64,000 nucleotides of DNA from Allobosea sp. (lineage in GTDB: Bacteria; Pseudomonadota; Alphaproteobacteria; Rhizobiales; Kaistiaceae): NCBI GenBank assembly GCA_017307955.1, contig JAFKFV010000011.1, forward strand, positions 1 to 64,000, in the 5' to 3' direction. Made by a program: the position numbers and the translations under genes. The notes below the pieces were generated by a model. The model did not search any database. It was not told where the DNA came from and saw only the letters and a list, made by a program, of their open reading frames with translations. Shown here in pieces: positions 1 to 8,143 of the stretch (its first letter is position 1; each line of letters starts with the position of its first letter).

Positions 1-49
1 GATCCTCCGCCGCTTCGAGCAGACCTACAAGGGCAAGCAGCTGCCCTAG
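1..49 (+). CDS. ugpB: C-terminal end of an sn-glycerol-3-phosphate-type ABC transporter substrate-binding protein (partial)
   Basis: Only the last 15 codons lie in the window. They read ILRRFEQTYKGKQLP followed by TAG at 47-49. A short lysine-rich tail of this kind is typical of UgpB-family periplasmic binding proteins as I recall them. The position directly before two permease genes and an ATPase gene of the Ugp type fits the normal ugpB-A-E-C order. The assignment is mainly by context because so little sequence is present. Confidence 0.6.
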   Translation, partial: ILRRFEQTYKGKQLP

Positions 50-59
50 GCTTTGCTTC

Positions 60-163
60 CCCCTCTCCCGCATTCGGGAGAGGGCCGGGGTGAGGGCTCT
101 TCCTCGCTCTCAATCACGGCAAGCAAGCCCCTCACCCAACCCTCTCCCGCAAGCGGGAGAGGG
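60..163. repeat. Pair of REP-like inverted-repeat hairpins between ugpB and ugpA
   Basis: Two palindromic elements sit in opposite orientation. The first has CCCTCTCCCGC and GGGAGAGGG arms at about 61-84, followed by CCGGGGTGAGGG. The second begins CCCCTCACCC and has perfect 11-bp arms CCCTCTCCCGC and GCGGGAGAGGG at 140-150 and 153-163. The same family recurs around 12690-12830, so it is a dispersed element. Its place between the binding-protein gene and the first permease gene suggests an mRNA-stabilising or attenuating role, which is inference. Confidence 0.8.
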
Positions 164-197
164 CTTCGCCTCCGACGGCTCGACCAACCGGACACCG

Positions 198-1082
198 ATG
201 GAAAAGCGCGCCACCTTCTCCTCGACCACCATCGGCCTCCTGTTCGTGGCGCCGATGCTGGTCCTGATCTTCGTCTTCTTCTACTGGCCGAGCGGCCAGG
301 CGCTCTACTGGGCCTTCACGCTGGAGCAGCCCTGGGGCGGCGGCAACCAGTGGGTCGGGTTCCAGAACTTCCAGCAGCTGCTCGCCGATCCGGTCTACTG
401 GAACTCGGTCATCCGCAGCCTCGTCTTCGCGCTCTCCTCGACCGTCATCGCCATGGGCCTCGCCCTCGTGCTGGCGCTCTTCACCGATCGCGAGCTGCGC
501 TTCCACCGCGCCTATCGCTCGGTCCTCGTCTGGCCCTATGCCATCGCCGCGCCGGCGCTCGGGCTCGCCTTCCGCTTCATCCTCGCGCCCGAGGCCGGGC
601 TCCTGTCGGTGATCAACCACCTGTCGCCCGGTCTCTGGAATCCGGCGCTCGACGGCACCGACGCGATGATCGCCATCGTCATCGCCTTTTCCTGGAAATA
701 TATCGGCTACAACTTCATCTTCTTCCTCTCGGCGCTCGCCTCCATTCCGCGCTCGCTGACCGAGGCGGCGGCGATGGACGGCGCCGGCCCGGCGCGCCGC
801 ATCCTCGACATCCAGCTGCCGCTGCTGACGCCGACCTTGTTCTTTCTTCTCGTGATCAACATCACCGAGAGCTTCCAGGACTCATTCGGCATCGTCGACA
901 TCATGACCCAGGGCGGGCCGGCGCGGGCGACCGAGCTCATGGTCTACAAGATCTATTTCGACGGCTTCAAAGGCCTCGACTATTCCGGCGCCGCCGCGCA
1001 GTCGATCATCCTGATGCTGCTCGTCATCATGCTCACCGTCGTGCAGTTCCGCTTCATCGAGCGGCGCGTGCACTACAAGTAA
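198..1082 (+). CDS. ugpA: Ugp-type ABC transporter permease, first subunit
   Basis: This 294-residue inner-membrane protein is one of the two channel subunits of a carbohydrate-type (CUT1) importer for glycerol-3-phosphate or glycerophosphodiesters. Hydrophobic segments begin near residue 12 (IGLLFVAPMLVLIFVFFYW) and recur through the chain. The permease loop that contacts the ATPase is visible as EAAAMDGAGPARR. I chose the ATG at 198 because the longer in-frame start at 90 would translate through the hairpin repeat. The product length then matches the usual 290-295 residues of UgpA. It is followed after 11 bases by ugpE. Substrate is inferred from family resemblance and gene order. Confidence 0.9.
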   Translation: MEKRATFSSTTIGLLFVAPMLVLIFVFFYWPSGQALYWAFTLEQPWGGGNQWVGFQNFQQLLADPVYWNSVIRSLVFALSSTVIAMGLALVLALFTDRELRFHRAYRSVLVWPYAIAAPALGLAFRFILAPEAGLLSVINHLSPGLWNPALDGTDAMIAIVIAFSWKYIGYNFIFFLSALASIPRSLTEAAAMDGAGPARRILDIQLPLLTPTLFFLLVINITESFQDSFGIVDIMTQGGPARATELMVYKIYFDGFKGLDYSGAAAQSIILMLLVIMLTVVQFRFIERRVHYK

Positions 1083-1093
1083 GGAAGCGCGGC

Positions 1094-2008
1094 ATGGTCG
1101 AGCGCACCCCCGTCTTCGACGCCATCTGCCAGGCGATCCTGTTCCTCGGCCTCCTGATCGCGCTGGTGCCCTTCGCCATCGTGATCATCGCGGCGACGCA
1201 TGACATCCGCACCGTCAACACGGTGCCGATGCCGCTGGTGCCGGGCCATGATCTCTACGCCAATCTCGCCGAAGCCTGGCAGCGCGCCGATCTTGGCCGG
1301 AAGCTGTTCAATTCGGTCCTTTTCGCCACCGCCGTCGCCTGCGGCAAGGTGATCCTCTCGGCCATGGCGGCGTTCTCGATCGTCTATTTCCGCTTCCCCG
1401 GCCGCTCGGCGCTGTTCTGGGCGATCTTCGTCACGTTGATGCTGCCGCTCGAGGTTCGCATCGTGCCGACCTATGCGGTGGCGGCGAATGCGCTGGCGCC
1501 GTTCCAGGCGATCCTCAATGTGACGGGGATCACCTGGCTCGTGCAGACGGTCTCGGGCATCGAGGTGAAGCTCGAATGGGGCCTGCTCAATTCCTATCCC
1601 GGCCTCATCCTTCCGCTCGTCGCGACCGCGACCGGCACCTTCCTCTACCGCCAGTTCTACCTGACCATTCCCGACGAACTCGCCGAGGCGGCCAAGATGG
1701 ACGGCTCCGGCCCGGTGCGCTTCTTCGTCGACATGCTGCTGCCGCTGTCGCGGCCGAACATGATCGCGCTGTTCACGATCATGTTCGTCTGGGCCTGGAA
1801 CCAGTATCTCTGGCCGCTGCTCGTCACGACCGATCCGAATTTCGGCATCGCCGTCACCGAGCTCCGGTCGCTGATCCCGTCCGAATTCGGCCTGCCCGAC
1901 TGGAATGTGGCGATGGCCGGCACGCTCATCATCATGGTGCCGCCGCTCATCGTCGTGATCCTGATGCAGCGCTGGTTCGTGCGCGGCCTGATCTCAACCG
2001 AGAAGTGA
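1094..2008 (+). CDS. ugpE: Ugp-type ABC transporter permease, second subunit
   Basis: This 304-residue membrane protein is the second channel subunit of the transporter. The EAA loop reads [17 protein letters not shown], and the C-terminus ends [14 protein letters not shown], as is common for UgpE/MalG-type permeases. It is about 20 residues longer than E. coli UgpE. The extra residues lie near 137-160 (around [16 protein letters not shown]), before the conserved GLLNSY segment. The start ATG at 1094 follows GGAAGCGCGGC, a plausible ribosome-binding site. It lies 10 bases before ugpC. Confidence 0.9.
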   Translation: MVERTPVFDAICQAILFLGLLIALVPFAIVIIAATHDIRTVNTVPMPLVPGHDLYANLAEAWQRADLGRKLFNSVLFATAVACGKVILSAMAAFSIVYFRFPGRSALFWAIFVTLMLPLEVRIVPTYAVAANALAPFQAILNVTGITWLVQTVSGIEVKLEWGLLNSYPGLILPLVATATGTFLYRQFYLTIPDELAEAAKMDGSGPVRFFVDMLLPLSRPNMIALFTIMFVWAWNQYLWPLLVTTDPNFGIAVTELRSLIPSEFGLPDWNVAMAGTLIIMVPPLIVVILMQRWFVRGLISTEK

Positions 2009-2018
2009 GGAGCCGACC

Positions 2019-3131
2019 ATGGCCTCGATCACCATCCGCGGCGTCCGCAAATCGTACCAGAAGAACGCCGTCGTGCACGGCGTCGACCTCGACATCGCGT
2101 CTGGCGAGTTCATCGTCATCCTCGGCCCGTCCGGCTGCGGCAAGTCCACGCTGCTCCGCATGGTGGCCGGGCTGGAGGAGATCAGCCAGGGCGAGATCTC
2201 GATCGACGGCAGGGTCGTGAACCGCCTGGAGCCGCGCGAGCGCGGCTGCGCCATGGTGTTCCAGAACTATGCGCTCTATCCGCATATGACCGTCGCCGAG
2301 AATATCGGCTACGCGCTGAAGGTCGCCGGCGTGCCGAAGGCCGAGCGGGCGGCGCGGGTCGCGGCGACGGCGAAGATCGTCAATCTCGAGAGCTTCCTCG
2401 ACCGAAGGCCGGCCGCGCTCTCCGGCGGCCAGCGCCAGCGCGTCGCCATGGCCCGTGCCATCGTGCGCGAGCCGAAGGTGTTCCTGTTCGACGAGCCGCT
2501 CTCCAATCTCGACGCCAAGCTCCGCGTCGCCATGCGCGCCGAGATCCGCCGCCTGCATCGCCGCCTCGGTGCCACCTCGATCTTCGTCACGCATGACCAG
2601 GTCGAGGCGATGACGCTCGGTGACCGCCTCGTCGTCATGAATGGCGGCCGCATCGAGCAGGTCGGCTCGCCGTCGGAAGTCTATCGCCGCCCGGCGAGCC
2701 GCTTCGTCGCGAGCTTCGTCGGCTCGCCGGCGATGAACCTCATGGAGGGCAAGATCGATCGGCAGGGCGTCTTCGTCTATGACGCCGAGCGCAGCATCCC
2801 GGTGCCCTTCGCGCTGGAGCGCCGGCTGGTCGGCCATGACGTCACGCTCGGCATCCGCGCCGAAGTGGCCCGCCTCGTCGCGCGGGATGCGCCGGGCGCG
2901 TTGCCGGCGACCGTCGATTTCGTCGAGGAGCTCGGCGCCGGCCGCGTCGTCCATACCGATCTCGACGGGCTCTCCTTCGCCGTCGCCGTCACCGAGCCCG
3001 TCGCGCTCGAACCGGGCACGGAAGTCGGCATCGCCGTCGACCCGGCCGACATCCATCTCTTCGACGCCCGCACCGGCATCCGTCTCGAAGGCGACATGAA
3101 CCCGGTAGAAGCTTCCAGCCGCCAGACCTGA
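2019..3131 (+). CDS. ugpC: Ugp-type ABC transporter ATP-binding protein
   Basis: This 370-residue cytoplasmic ATPase powers the importer. It has Walker [10 protein letters not shown] at residues 36-44, signature LSGGQ at 134-138, Walker B VFLFDEP at 154-160 and a switch histidine in FVTHDQ. A C-terminal TOBE/OB region follows, as in the MalK/UgpC class. Length matches that class. It sits 10 bases after ugpE with GAGGAGCC as ribosome-binding site, and 14 bases before the next gene, so one transcript is likely. Confidence 0.92.
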   Translation: MASITIRGVRKSYQKNAVVHGVDLDIASGEFIVILGPSGCGKSTLLRMVAGLEEISQGEISIDGRVVNRLEPRERGCAMVFQNYALYPHMTVAENIGYALKVAGVPKAERAARVAATAKIVNLESFLDRRPAALSGGQRQRVAMARAIVREPKVFLFDEPLSNLDAKLRVAMRAEIRRLHRRLGATSIFVTHDQVEAMTLGDRLVVMNGGRIEQVGSPSEVYRRPASRFVASFVGSPAMNLMEGKIDRQGVFVYDAERSIPVPFALERRLVGHDVTLGIRAEVARLVARDAPGALPATVDFVEELGAGRVVHTDLDGLSFAVAVTEPVALEPGTEVGIAVDPADIHLFDARTGIRLEGDMNPVEASSRQT

Positions 3132-3145
3132 GGGAGATTCACGCC

Positions 3146-4069
3146 ATGACCGCTCCGCTGCCCATCTCGCATGTCGGCTTCGCGACCAGCCCCGGCCGCG
3201 GCGATCTCGCAAGCCTCGAAGCCTCGATCGCCGCCATCGTCGATCTCGGCGCCGATGTCGTCGAGCTCGGCCTGTTCGGCGAGGACCTCGTCTCCGGCGG
3301 CCGCATCATCGAGGGACGGGCGAAGCGCTTCGCCGAGATCTGCGGCAAGTTCGACATCCGCTACACGGTGCATGGCCTGATCGTCTCCAACTTCATGGAC
3401 GAGGCGCATCTCGCCTATCAAAAGGCGGCCGTCGCGGCGATGATCGAGCTCTGCGACCGGATCGGCGCCGACACGCTGGTCCATCATTCGGGCCGGGCGA
3501 CCAACGGCTCGCGGCCGCAGCTGCGCCATCACGACCAGATCGAGCGCGCGGCGCTGGCCGAAATGGCGGTGGTCGCCGCGCGGCATGGCATCCGCATCGC
3601 GCTCGAGAACATCTTCGCCGTCTCGGACGCCGAATATCGCCAGCTGCCCTCCGAGGTCGCCGCCACCGTGCGCTCTGTCGGCAGCCCGCATCTCGTCGGC
3701 CTCATCGATTTCAGCCATGCCTATATCGAGGCGACGCGCACCGGCGCCGATCTCCGCCACGAGGTGCTCGCCATGGCGCCGGTGACCGGCCATCTGCATG
3801 TCCATGACAGCTTCGGCCGGCCCTATACGATGGACAAGTTCTATTACACGAGCGAGGCCATCGCGCTCGGCATCGGCGATCTGCATCTCCCCCTCGGCTG
3901 GGGCGACCTGCCCTTCGAGGCGCTGTTCGACGAGATCGAGGTCATGCCCGGCACCGCGCTGATCATGGAGATCGGCGAGCGCTTCGCGGCCGAGCGCGCA
4001 GACTCGCTGGAACGCGCCCGGGCGCTGGCGGCCCGCGTCAATGCCCGCCACGCAGCGGCGGCCGCGTGA
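3146..4069 (+). CDS. Sugar phosphate isomerase/epimerase-like TIM-barrel protein
   Basis: The 307-residue protein belongs to the xylose-isomerase-like / AP-endonuclease-2 barrel superfamily. Candidate metal-binding residues are Glu154 (ALENIF), Asp188 and His191 (LIDFSHAY), His218 and His220 (HLHVHDSFG), and Glu275 (MEIGERF). No signal peptide is present, so it should be cytoplasmic. It follows ugpC by 14 bases and overlaps or abuts the next hydrolase gene, so it probably handles something imported by the Ugp system. The exact reaction cannot be told from sequence; isomerase, epimerase and lyase activities all occur in this fold. Confidence 0.8.
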   Translation: MTAPLPISHVGFATSPGRGDLASLEASIAAIVDLGADVVELGLFGEDLVSGGRIIEGRAKRFAEICGKFDIRYTVHGLIVSNFMDEAHLAYQKAAVAAMIELCDRIGADTLVHHSGRATNGSRPQLRHHDQIERAALAEMAVVAARHGIRIALENIFAVSDAEYRQLPSEVAATVRSVGSPHLVGLIDFSHAYIEATRTGADLRHEVLAMAPVTGHLHVHDSFGRPYTMDKFYYTSEAIALGIGDLHLPLGWGDLPFEALFDEIEVMPGTALIMEIGERFAAERADSLERARALAARVNARHAAAAA

Positions 4070-4071
4070 CC

Positions 4072-5124
4072 ATGTCCTTCGCGGAGCGGCTCGGCGATCC
4101 CCTGTTACCCAATGTCGTCGCCTCGGCGGTTCCGGCGCTGCCGAAGCCGCCGGCGGCGCTGTTCGAGGAGGCCGAGCGGGCCGAGCTCACCCGCGCCGAG
4201 CATGACCGGCTGGCGCTCGACCTGCCGGCCTTCAATGCGCTGGAAGTGAAGCAGGCGCCGCTGGCGGCGCCTTCGGGTCCCCTTCTCCGGATCGCCGCCT
4301 GGAACGCGGAGCGGCTGAAGCATCGCGCCCCTTCGGCGGCGCTCCTCGCCGCGAGCGGTGCCGATGTCCTGCTGCTCACCGAGACCGATTGCGGCATGGC
4401 GCGCTCCGGCAATCGTCACACCACCGCCGATCTCGCGGGCGATCGCGGCATGGGCTACGCCTATGGCGTCGAGTTCGTCGAACTCGGCCTCGGCGATGAT
4501 CGCGAGCGGCGCTGGCATCGCGGCGAGAGCAACCGCACCGGCTTCCACGGCAATGCGCTGCTGTCGCGCCTCCCGATCGAGGACGCGGTGCTGATCCGCC
4601 TCGACGATGGCGCGGTCTGGTGGCTCGATGCACCCAAGGGGCAGCGCCGCCTCGGCTGGCGCATGGCGGTCGCGGCGCGGCTCGCGGCGGCCTCGGGCCC
4701 GTTCATCGCCGTCAGCGTGCATCTCGAAAGCAAGTCCGATCCCGCCGATCGGGCCCGGCAGGTCGCGCGGCTGCTGGCCGCCGTGGACCGGCTGGCGGAC
4801 GGGCTGCCGGTCGTCATCGGCGGCGATTTCAACACCAAGGCGCTCGACGCCGATGCCGCGCTCTGGTGGGACGATCCGGCGGCGCATGAGCCGCTCTTCG
4901 CCGCCATGGCGGCGTCCGACTTCGACTGGCGCGCGTCGAACACGCGCGAGACCACGATGCGCACGCTGCCCGACGGCAAGCCGCAGCCGCCTTTCCACCG
5001 ACTCGACTGGCTGTTCACCCGCGGCCTCGCCCTGCGCAGCCCGGCGACCGTCCCGGCCGTGGACGAAACCGGCGCCGCGATCTCGGACCATGATCTCGTG
5101 ATGGTGGAAATCGTGGCAGGGTAA
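4072..5124 (+). CDS. Endonuclease/exonuclease/phosphatase-family metal-dependent hydrolase
   Basis: This 350-residue protein has the EEP fold motifs in order. They are WNAE (Asn78), LLTET (Glu104), SVHLES (His217), GGDFNT (Asp252, Asn254), RLDWLF (Asp312) and SDHD (Asp339, His340). The complete catalytic set suggests an active phosphoesterase or phosphodiesterase. It starts 3 bases after the previous stop at an ATG; a GTG at 4066 in the same frame is the alternative. Sitting in a glycerol-phosphate transport operon, it is more likely to act on a small phosphodiester than on DNA, which is inference. No signal peptide is visible. Confidence 0.82.
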   Translation: MSFAERLGDPLLPNVVASAVPALPKPPAALFEEAERAELTRAEHDRLALDLPAFNALEVKQAPLAAPSGPLLRIAAWNAERLKHRAPSAALLAASGADVLLLTETDCGMARSGNRHTTADLAGDRGMGYAYGVEFVELGLGDDRERRWHRGESNRTGFHGNALLSRLPIEDAVLIRLDDGAVWWLDAPKGQRRLGWRMAVAARLAAASGPFIAVSVHLESKSDPADRARQVARLLAAVDRLADGLPVVIGGDFNTKALDADAALWWDDPAAHEPLFAAMAASDFDWRASNTRETTMRTLPDGKPQPPFHRLDWLFTRGLALRSPATVPAVDETGAAISDHDLVMVEIVAG

Positions 5125-5140
5125 GGTGCGCGGCTTGAGT

Positions 5141-5446
5141 TCATGCCTTCTCGGGTGGCGTCGGCAAGGTCCTGCCGCCATAGAGGATTCGGTCGAAGAC
5201 GACGCTTCCCTCGTCGATGTGGAAGGCGATCGCGACCCGCCGTTCGAAACCGATGACGCGAAGTCCGGGTGCGAGATCGTCGCGCTTGAGACCGCGATCC
5301 GGAAAGTCCGCGAAGCTGCGGCAATAGGCTTCTATCCGCTCGATATAGCCGATTGCCGTTATCGGGCCGGAGCGATCGGCGATATAGAGATAGAGTTGCC
5401 GGAGATCGTCACGCGCTTCGGGTGAGAAGAGGATGGCGAACGCCAT
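5141..5446 (-). CDS. ParE/RelE-family toxin of a type II toxin-antitoxin pair
   Basis: The 101-residue protein starts MAFAILFSPEARDDL and shows the ParE pattern. It has an early SPEARDDLRQLYLYI helix, then GLRVIGFERRVAIAFHID and a C-terminal VFDRILYGGR strand with the conserved arginine. It is encoded 8 bases downstream of a ParD-like antitoxin gene on the same strand, the usual antitoxin-first order. ParE toxins poison gyrase whereas RelE toxins cut mRNA. The sequence looks closer to ParE, but this is not certain. It converges with the hydrolase gene ending at 5124. Confidence 0.88.
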   Translation of the reverse strand: MAFAILFSPEARDDLRQLYLYIADRSGPITAIGYIERIEAYCRSFADFPDRGLKRDDLAPGLRVIGFERRVAIAFHIDEGSVVFDRILYGGRTLPTPPEKA

Positions 5447-5454
5447 GCTCGTCC

Positions 5455-5736
5455 TCAGCCTTCTCGCGTCAGACGATCGGCATGCAGCGCCCTGATTTCG
5501 TCGAAGACCGTATCGGCAGCAAGGGCGCGCGCGGGGTCGGCGCGCATGGCGGCGACCACGGGGACGACATCCTGTTCCAGCCATCGCTCGACGGCGCGAT
5601 CCCGCTCCTGCAGCGCGCGCAGTCCGGCGCGAATGACCTCGCTGCTGCTGGCATAGCTGCCCGACCGGACGAGATCGTCGATATAGCGCGCCTGCTCGCT
5701 CGGCAGGCTGAAGCTGCGCTTTTCGCTTCCCGCCAT
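5455..5736 (-). CDS. ParD-like (ribbon-helix-helix) antitoxin
   Basis: This 93-residue protein starts MAGSEKRSFSLPSEQARYIDDLV, a ribbon-helix-helix DNA-binding start. The typical ParD stretch GSYASSSEVIRAGLRALQERD follows, then an acidic C-terminal part that would wrap the toxin. The ATG at 5736 follows a good ribosome-binding site (CGAGGAGGACTGCG upstream on the minus strand). Antitoxins of this class usually repress their own operon. The upstream region is shared with the divergent SOS cassette promoter at 5809-5853. Confidence 0.88.
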   Translation of the reverse strand: MAGSEKRSFSLPSEQARYIDDLVRSGSYASSSEVIRAGLRALQERDRAVERWLEQDVVPVVAAMRADPARALAADTVFDEIRALHADRLTREG

Positions 5737-5808
5737 CGCAGTCCTCCTCGTCGGTAGGAATTCCTCATACCACGAATCTGTGGCTTGCCGGGAGAAAATG
5801 AGCCTCGA

Positions 5809-5853
5809 TTGACTCTTTCCCCTCCCGGAGTCGTTATAGAACAAAACAGGAAC
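5809..5853 (+). promoter_or_regulatory. SOS promoter with LexA box for imuA-imuB-dnaE2
   Basis: A perfect alphaproteobacterial SOS box, GAAC-N7-GAAC, lies at 5839-5853 (GAACAAAACAGGAAC). Just upstream is TTGACT at 5809-5814, and GTTATA at 5833-5838 lies 18 bases further on. The box therefore overlaps the -10/start region, where LexA would block transcription. The first gene starts at 5875. Confidence 0.88.
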
Positions 5854-5874
5854 ATGCCTGGATGGCGACGGGTG

Positions 5875-6687
5875 ATGGACGGGAAGTCGACAGCGAGGGC
5901 CTGCATCGAGGCGTTGCGGCGGCAGGTCGCGGCGATCGAGGCCGGCGCGGAGGGTGAGGGCGAGGCGGCGCGGCGCGTGGCGCTCGATCGCGGCGCGGTC
6001 GACGCCGCGCTCGGCGGCGGGCTGCGCGCGGGCATGCTGCACGAGGTCATCCCCGCCGCGATCGCCGATGCGCCCGCCTCGTCCGGCTTCGCGCTCGGCC
6101 TTGCGCTGCGCGCCGCGGCGAAGGGTGCGCCCATCCTCTGGGTGCGCACGCGGGCCGCGGCGCGGGAGACGGGCTTCCTGCATGCCGACGGGCTGGCGGC
6201 GCTGGGGCTCGATCCGGCGCGGCTCGTGCTCGTCCATCTCGACGGCGCGGTGCCGGTGCTGAGTGCCGGCGTCGACATCGCCCGCTGCACGGCGCTCGGC
6301 GCGGCGATCCTCGAACTCTGGGGCGATCCGAAGGCGCTCGACCTCACCTCCGAGCGGCGGTTGCTGCTCGCGGCCGAGCAGTCGGGCGTCACCGTCATCC
6401 TGCTTCGGCCCGGCGCGCGCGCCGCGCGCGGCGGCGCCGAGACGCGGTGGAGCGTCGCTTCCGGCCCCGCCCGTCCGCTGCCGATGAATGCGCCGGGACC
6501 GCCGACCTTCGATCTCAAGCTGCTGCGCCACCGCCACGGGCCGCCCGCCGGGCCCTGGCGTCTCGAATGGAACCGCGATGAGCAACGCTTCCAGCCCCCG
6601 CCGCTATTGCGCGATCCTGATGCCGTTCCTCGCTTCGGATCGCTTGCGCCGGATTCCCGGGGCGCCCTTCGCCGCCGCGCCTCCTGA
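5875..6687 (+). CDS. imuA: SOS mutagenesis protein ImuA
   Basis: This RecA-like accessory protein (270 residues) works with ImuB and DnaE2 in damage-induced mutagenesis. Recognisable parts are the ALGGGLRAGMLHEVIP segment, the ILWVRTRAAARETG region and the C-terminal RLEWN stretch common in ImuA. I chose ATG 5875. The in-frame ATG at 5854 directly abuts the LexA box, and the one at 5785 lies upstream of the promoter. Its 3' end overlaps imuB by about 110 bases in another frame, which is common in this cassette. Confidence 0.9.
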   Translation: MDGKSTARACIEALRRQVAAIEAGAEGEGEAARRVALDRGAVDAALGGGLRAGMLHEVIPAAIADAPASSGFALGLALRAAAKGAPILWVRTRAAARETGFLHADGLAALGLDPARLVLVHLDGAVPVLSAGVDIARCTALGAAILELWGDPKALDLTSERRLLLAAEQSGVTVILLRPGARAARGGAETRWSVASGPARPLPMNAPGPPTFDLKLLRHRHGPPAGPWRLEWNRDEQRFQPPPLLRDPDAVPRFGSLAPDSRGALRRRAS

Positions 6688-8143
6688 GGCGCCGCTCCTG
6701 ATCGTCGAGAAGGCGAAGGGGGCGCTCGTCATCGCCGCCGCCGATCCGGCGGCGCGGCGGCTCGGGCTTTCGCCCGGCCTCGCCCTCGCCGAGGCACGGG
6801 CGAGGGTGCCCGATCCGCTGGTCGCCGAGCGCGACGCCGCCGCCGATGCCGCGCTCGTCGAACGGATCGCCGACTGGTGCGACCGCTATACGCCGCTGGT
6901 CGCCGAGGATGGCGGGCAGGCGCTGATGCTCGACATCACCGGCGTCGCCCATCTCTTCGGCGGCGAGGCGGCGCTGCTTGAGGATTGCCTTTCCCGGCTC
7001 GCCGCCTTCGGCATCACGGCGCGCGGCGCCATCGCCGGGGCGGCCGACGCGGCGCGGGCGCTCGCAAGGGCGAAGCCCGGCAGCGTCGTGCCTGCCGGTC
7101 ACGAGGCGGCGGCCGTGCGCGACCTGCCGGTCGCCCTGATCGGCCTCGAGGCAGCGGCGACGACGGCGCTGATGCGGGCCGGCCTCAAGACGATCGGCGA
7201 TCTCCTCGACCGGCCGCGCGCGCCGCTCGCCGCCCGCTTCGACGCCGACTGCGTCACGCGCCTCGCCCGCCTCACGGGCCTTGCCCATCATCCGATCTCG
7301 CCGCGCCGCCTCGTGCCGGTCGCGCTGGCCGAGCGCATCTTCTTCGAGCCGATCGCCCGCACCGAGGATATCGAGGCGACGCTCGCGGGCCTCGCCGCCG
7401 ATGTCGCGCGGCTGCTCGAGAAGCGCGGCGAGGGCGGCCGCCGCTTCGAGGCGGTCTTCTACCGCGTCGATGGCCATGTCCGCCGCATCGCCGTCGCGAC
7501 CACCCGCCCGAACCGCGATCCGAAGGCGATCCTGACGCTCTTTCGTGAGCGGCTCGCCGCGCTGTCCGATCCGCTGGAGGCCGGCTTTGGCTTCGATCTC
7601 GTCCGCCTCGGCTCCTTCGAGACCGAGCCCTTCGCCGAGGTGGCGACGAGCCTCGACGGCCGCGCCCGCGCCGAGGATGCGGTCGCCGATCTCGTCGATC
7701 GGCTCGGCGCCCGCTTCGGGCCGGAGCATGTGCTGCGCTTCCTGCCGCAGGACACGCATATCCCCGAGCGGCGCGCCCGTCTCGTGCCGGTGCTTGCGGC
7801 GGCCGGTGAAGAGGGCGGCTGGGAGGAGGCTGTTCCCGCGGGCGAACCGCCGCTGCGGCCTTTGAGCCTCTTCGATCCACCGGAGCCTGTCGAGGCGCTG
7901 GCCGAGGTGCCGGACGGGCCGCCGCTCCGCTTCCGCTGGCGCCGCGTGCTGCACAAGGTGGCGCGCGCCGAGGGGCCGGAACGGATCGCGCCCGAATGGT
8001 GGCGCATGGCCGACGACACGCTCGACCGCGACTATTACCGCGTCGAGGACGAGGAGGGCCGCCGCTTCTGGCTCTATCGCGAGGGCTTCTGGGGCCATGA
8101 GGCCACCGCGCCGCGCTGGTATCTGCACGGGCTCTTCGCATGA
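6578..8143 (+). CDS. imuB: Y-family DNA polymerase-like protein ImuB
   Basis: The 521-residue protein starts MSNASSPRRYCAILMPFLASDRLRR, a typical ImuB beginning. It continues with the Y-family palm segment (ALMLDITGVAHLFGGE, residues 115-130), fingers/thumb and a long C-terminal region. ImuB members are known to be catalytically inactive adaptors that link DnaE2 to the sliding clamp. A likely clamp-binding motif PLSLFD is at 428-433. It overlaps imuA at its start and dnaE2 by four bases (ATGA) at its end, so translation is coupled. Confidence 0.93.
   Translation: MSNASSPRRYCAILMPFLASDRLRRIPGAPFAAAPPEAPLLIVEKAKGALVIAAADPAARRLGLSPGLALAEARARVPDPLVAERDAAADAALVERIADWCDRYTPLVAEDGGQALMLDITGVAHLFGGEAALLEDCLSRLAAFGITARGAIAGAADAARALARAKPGSVVPAGHEAAAVRDLPVALIGLEAAATTALMRAGLKTIGDLLDRPRAPLAARFDADCVTRLARLTGLAHHPISPRRLVPVALAERIFFEPIARTEDIEATLAGLAADVARLLEKRGEGGRRFEAVFYRVDGHVRRIAVATTRPNRDPKAILTLFRERLAALSDPLEAGFGFDLVRLGSFETEPFAEVATSLDGRARAEDAVADLVDRLGARFGPEHVLRFLPQDTHIPERRARLVPVLAAAGEEGGWEEAVPAGEPPLRPLSLFDPPEPVEALAEVPDGPPLRFRWRRVLHKVARAEGPERIAPEWWRMADDTLDRDYYRVEDEEGRRFWLYREGFWGHEATAPRWYLHGLFA

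Noticed and set aside
5854..5875. Earlier ATG of imuA at 5854
   Set aside because: It immediately follows the LexA box and would leave no room for a leader or ribosome-binding site; ATG 5875 is more plausible.
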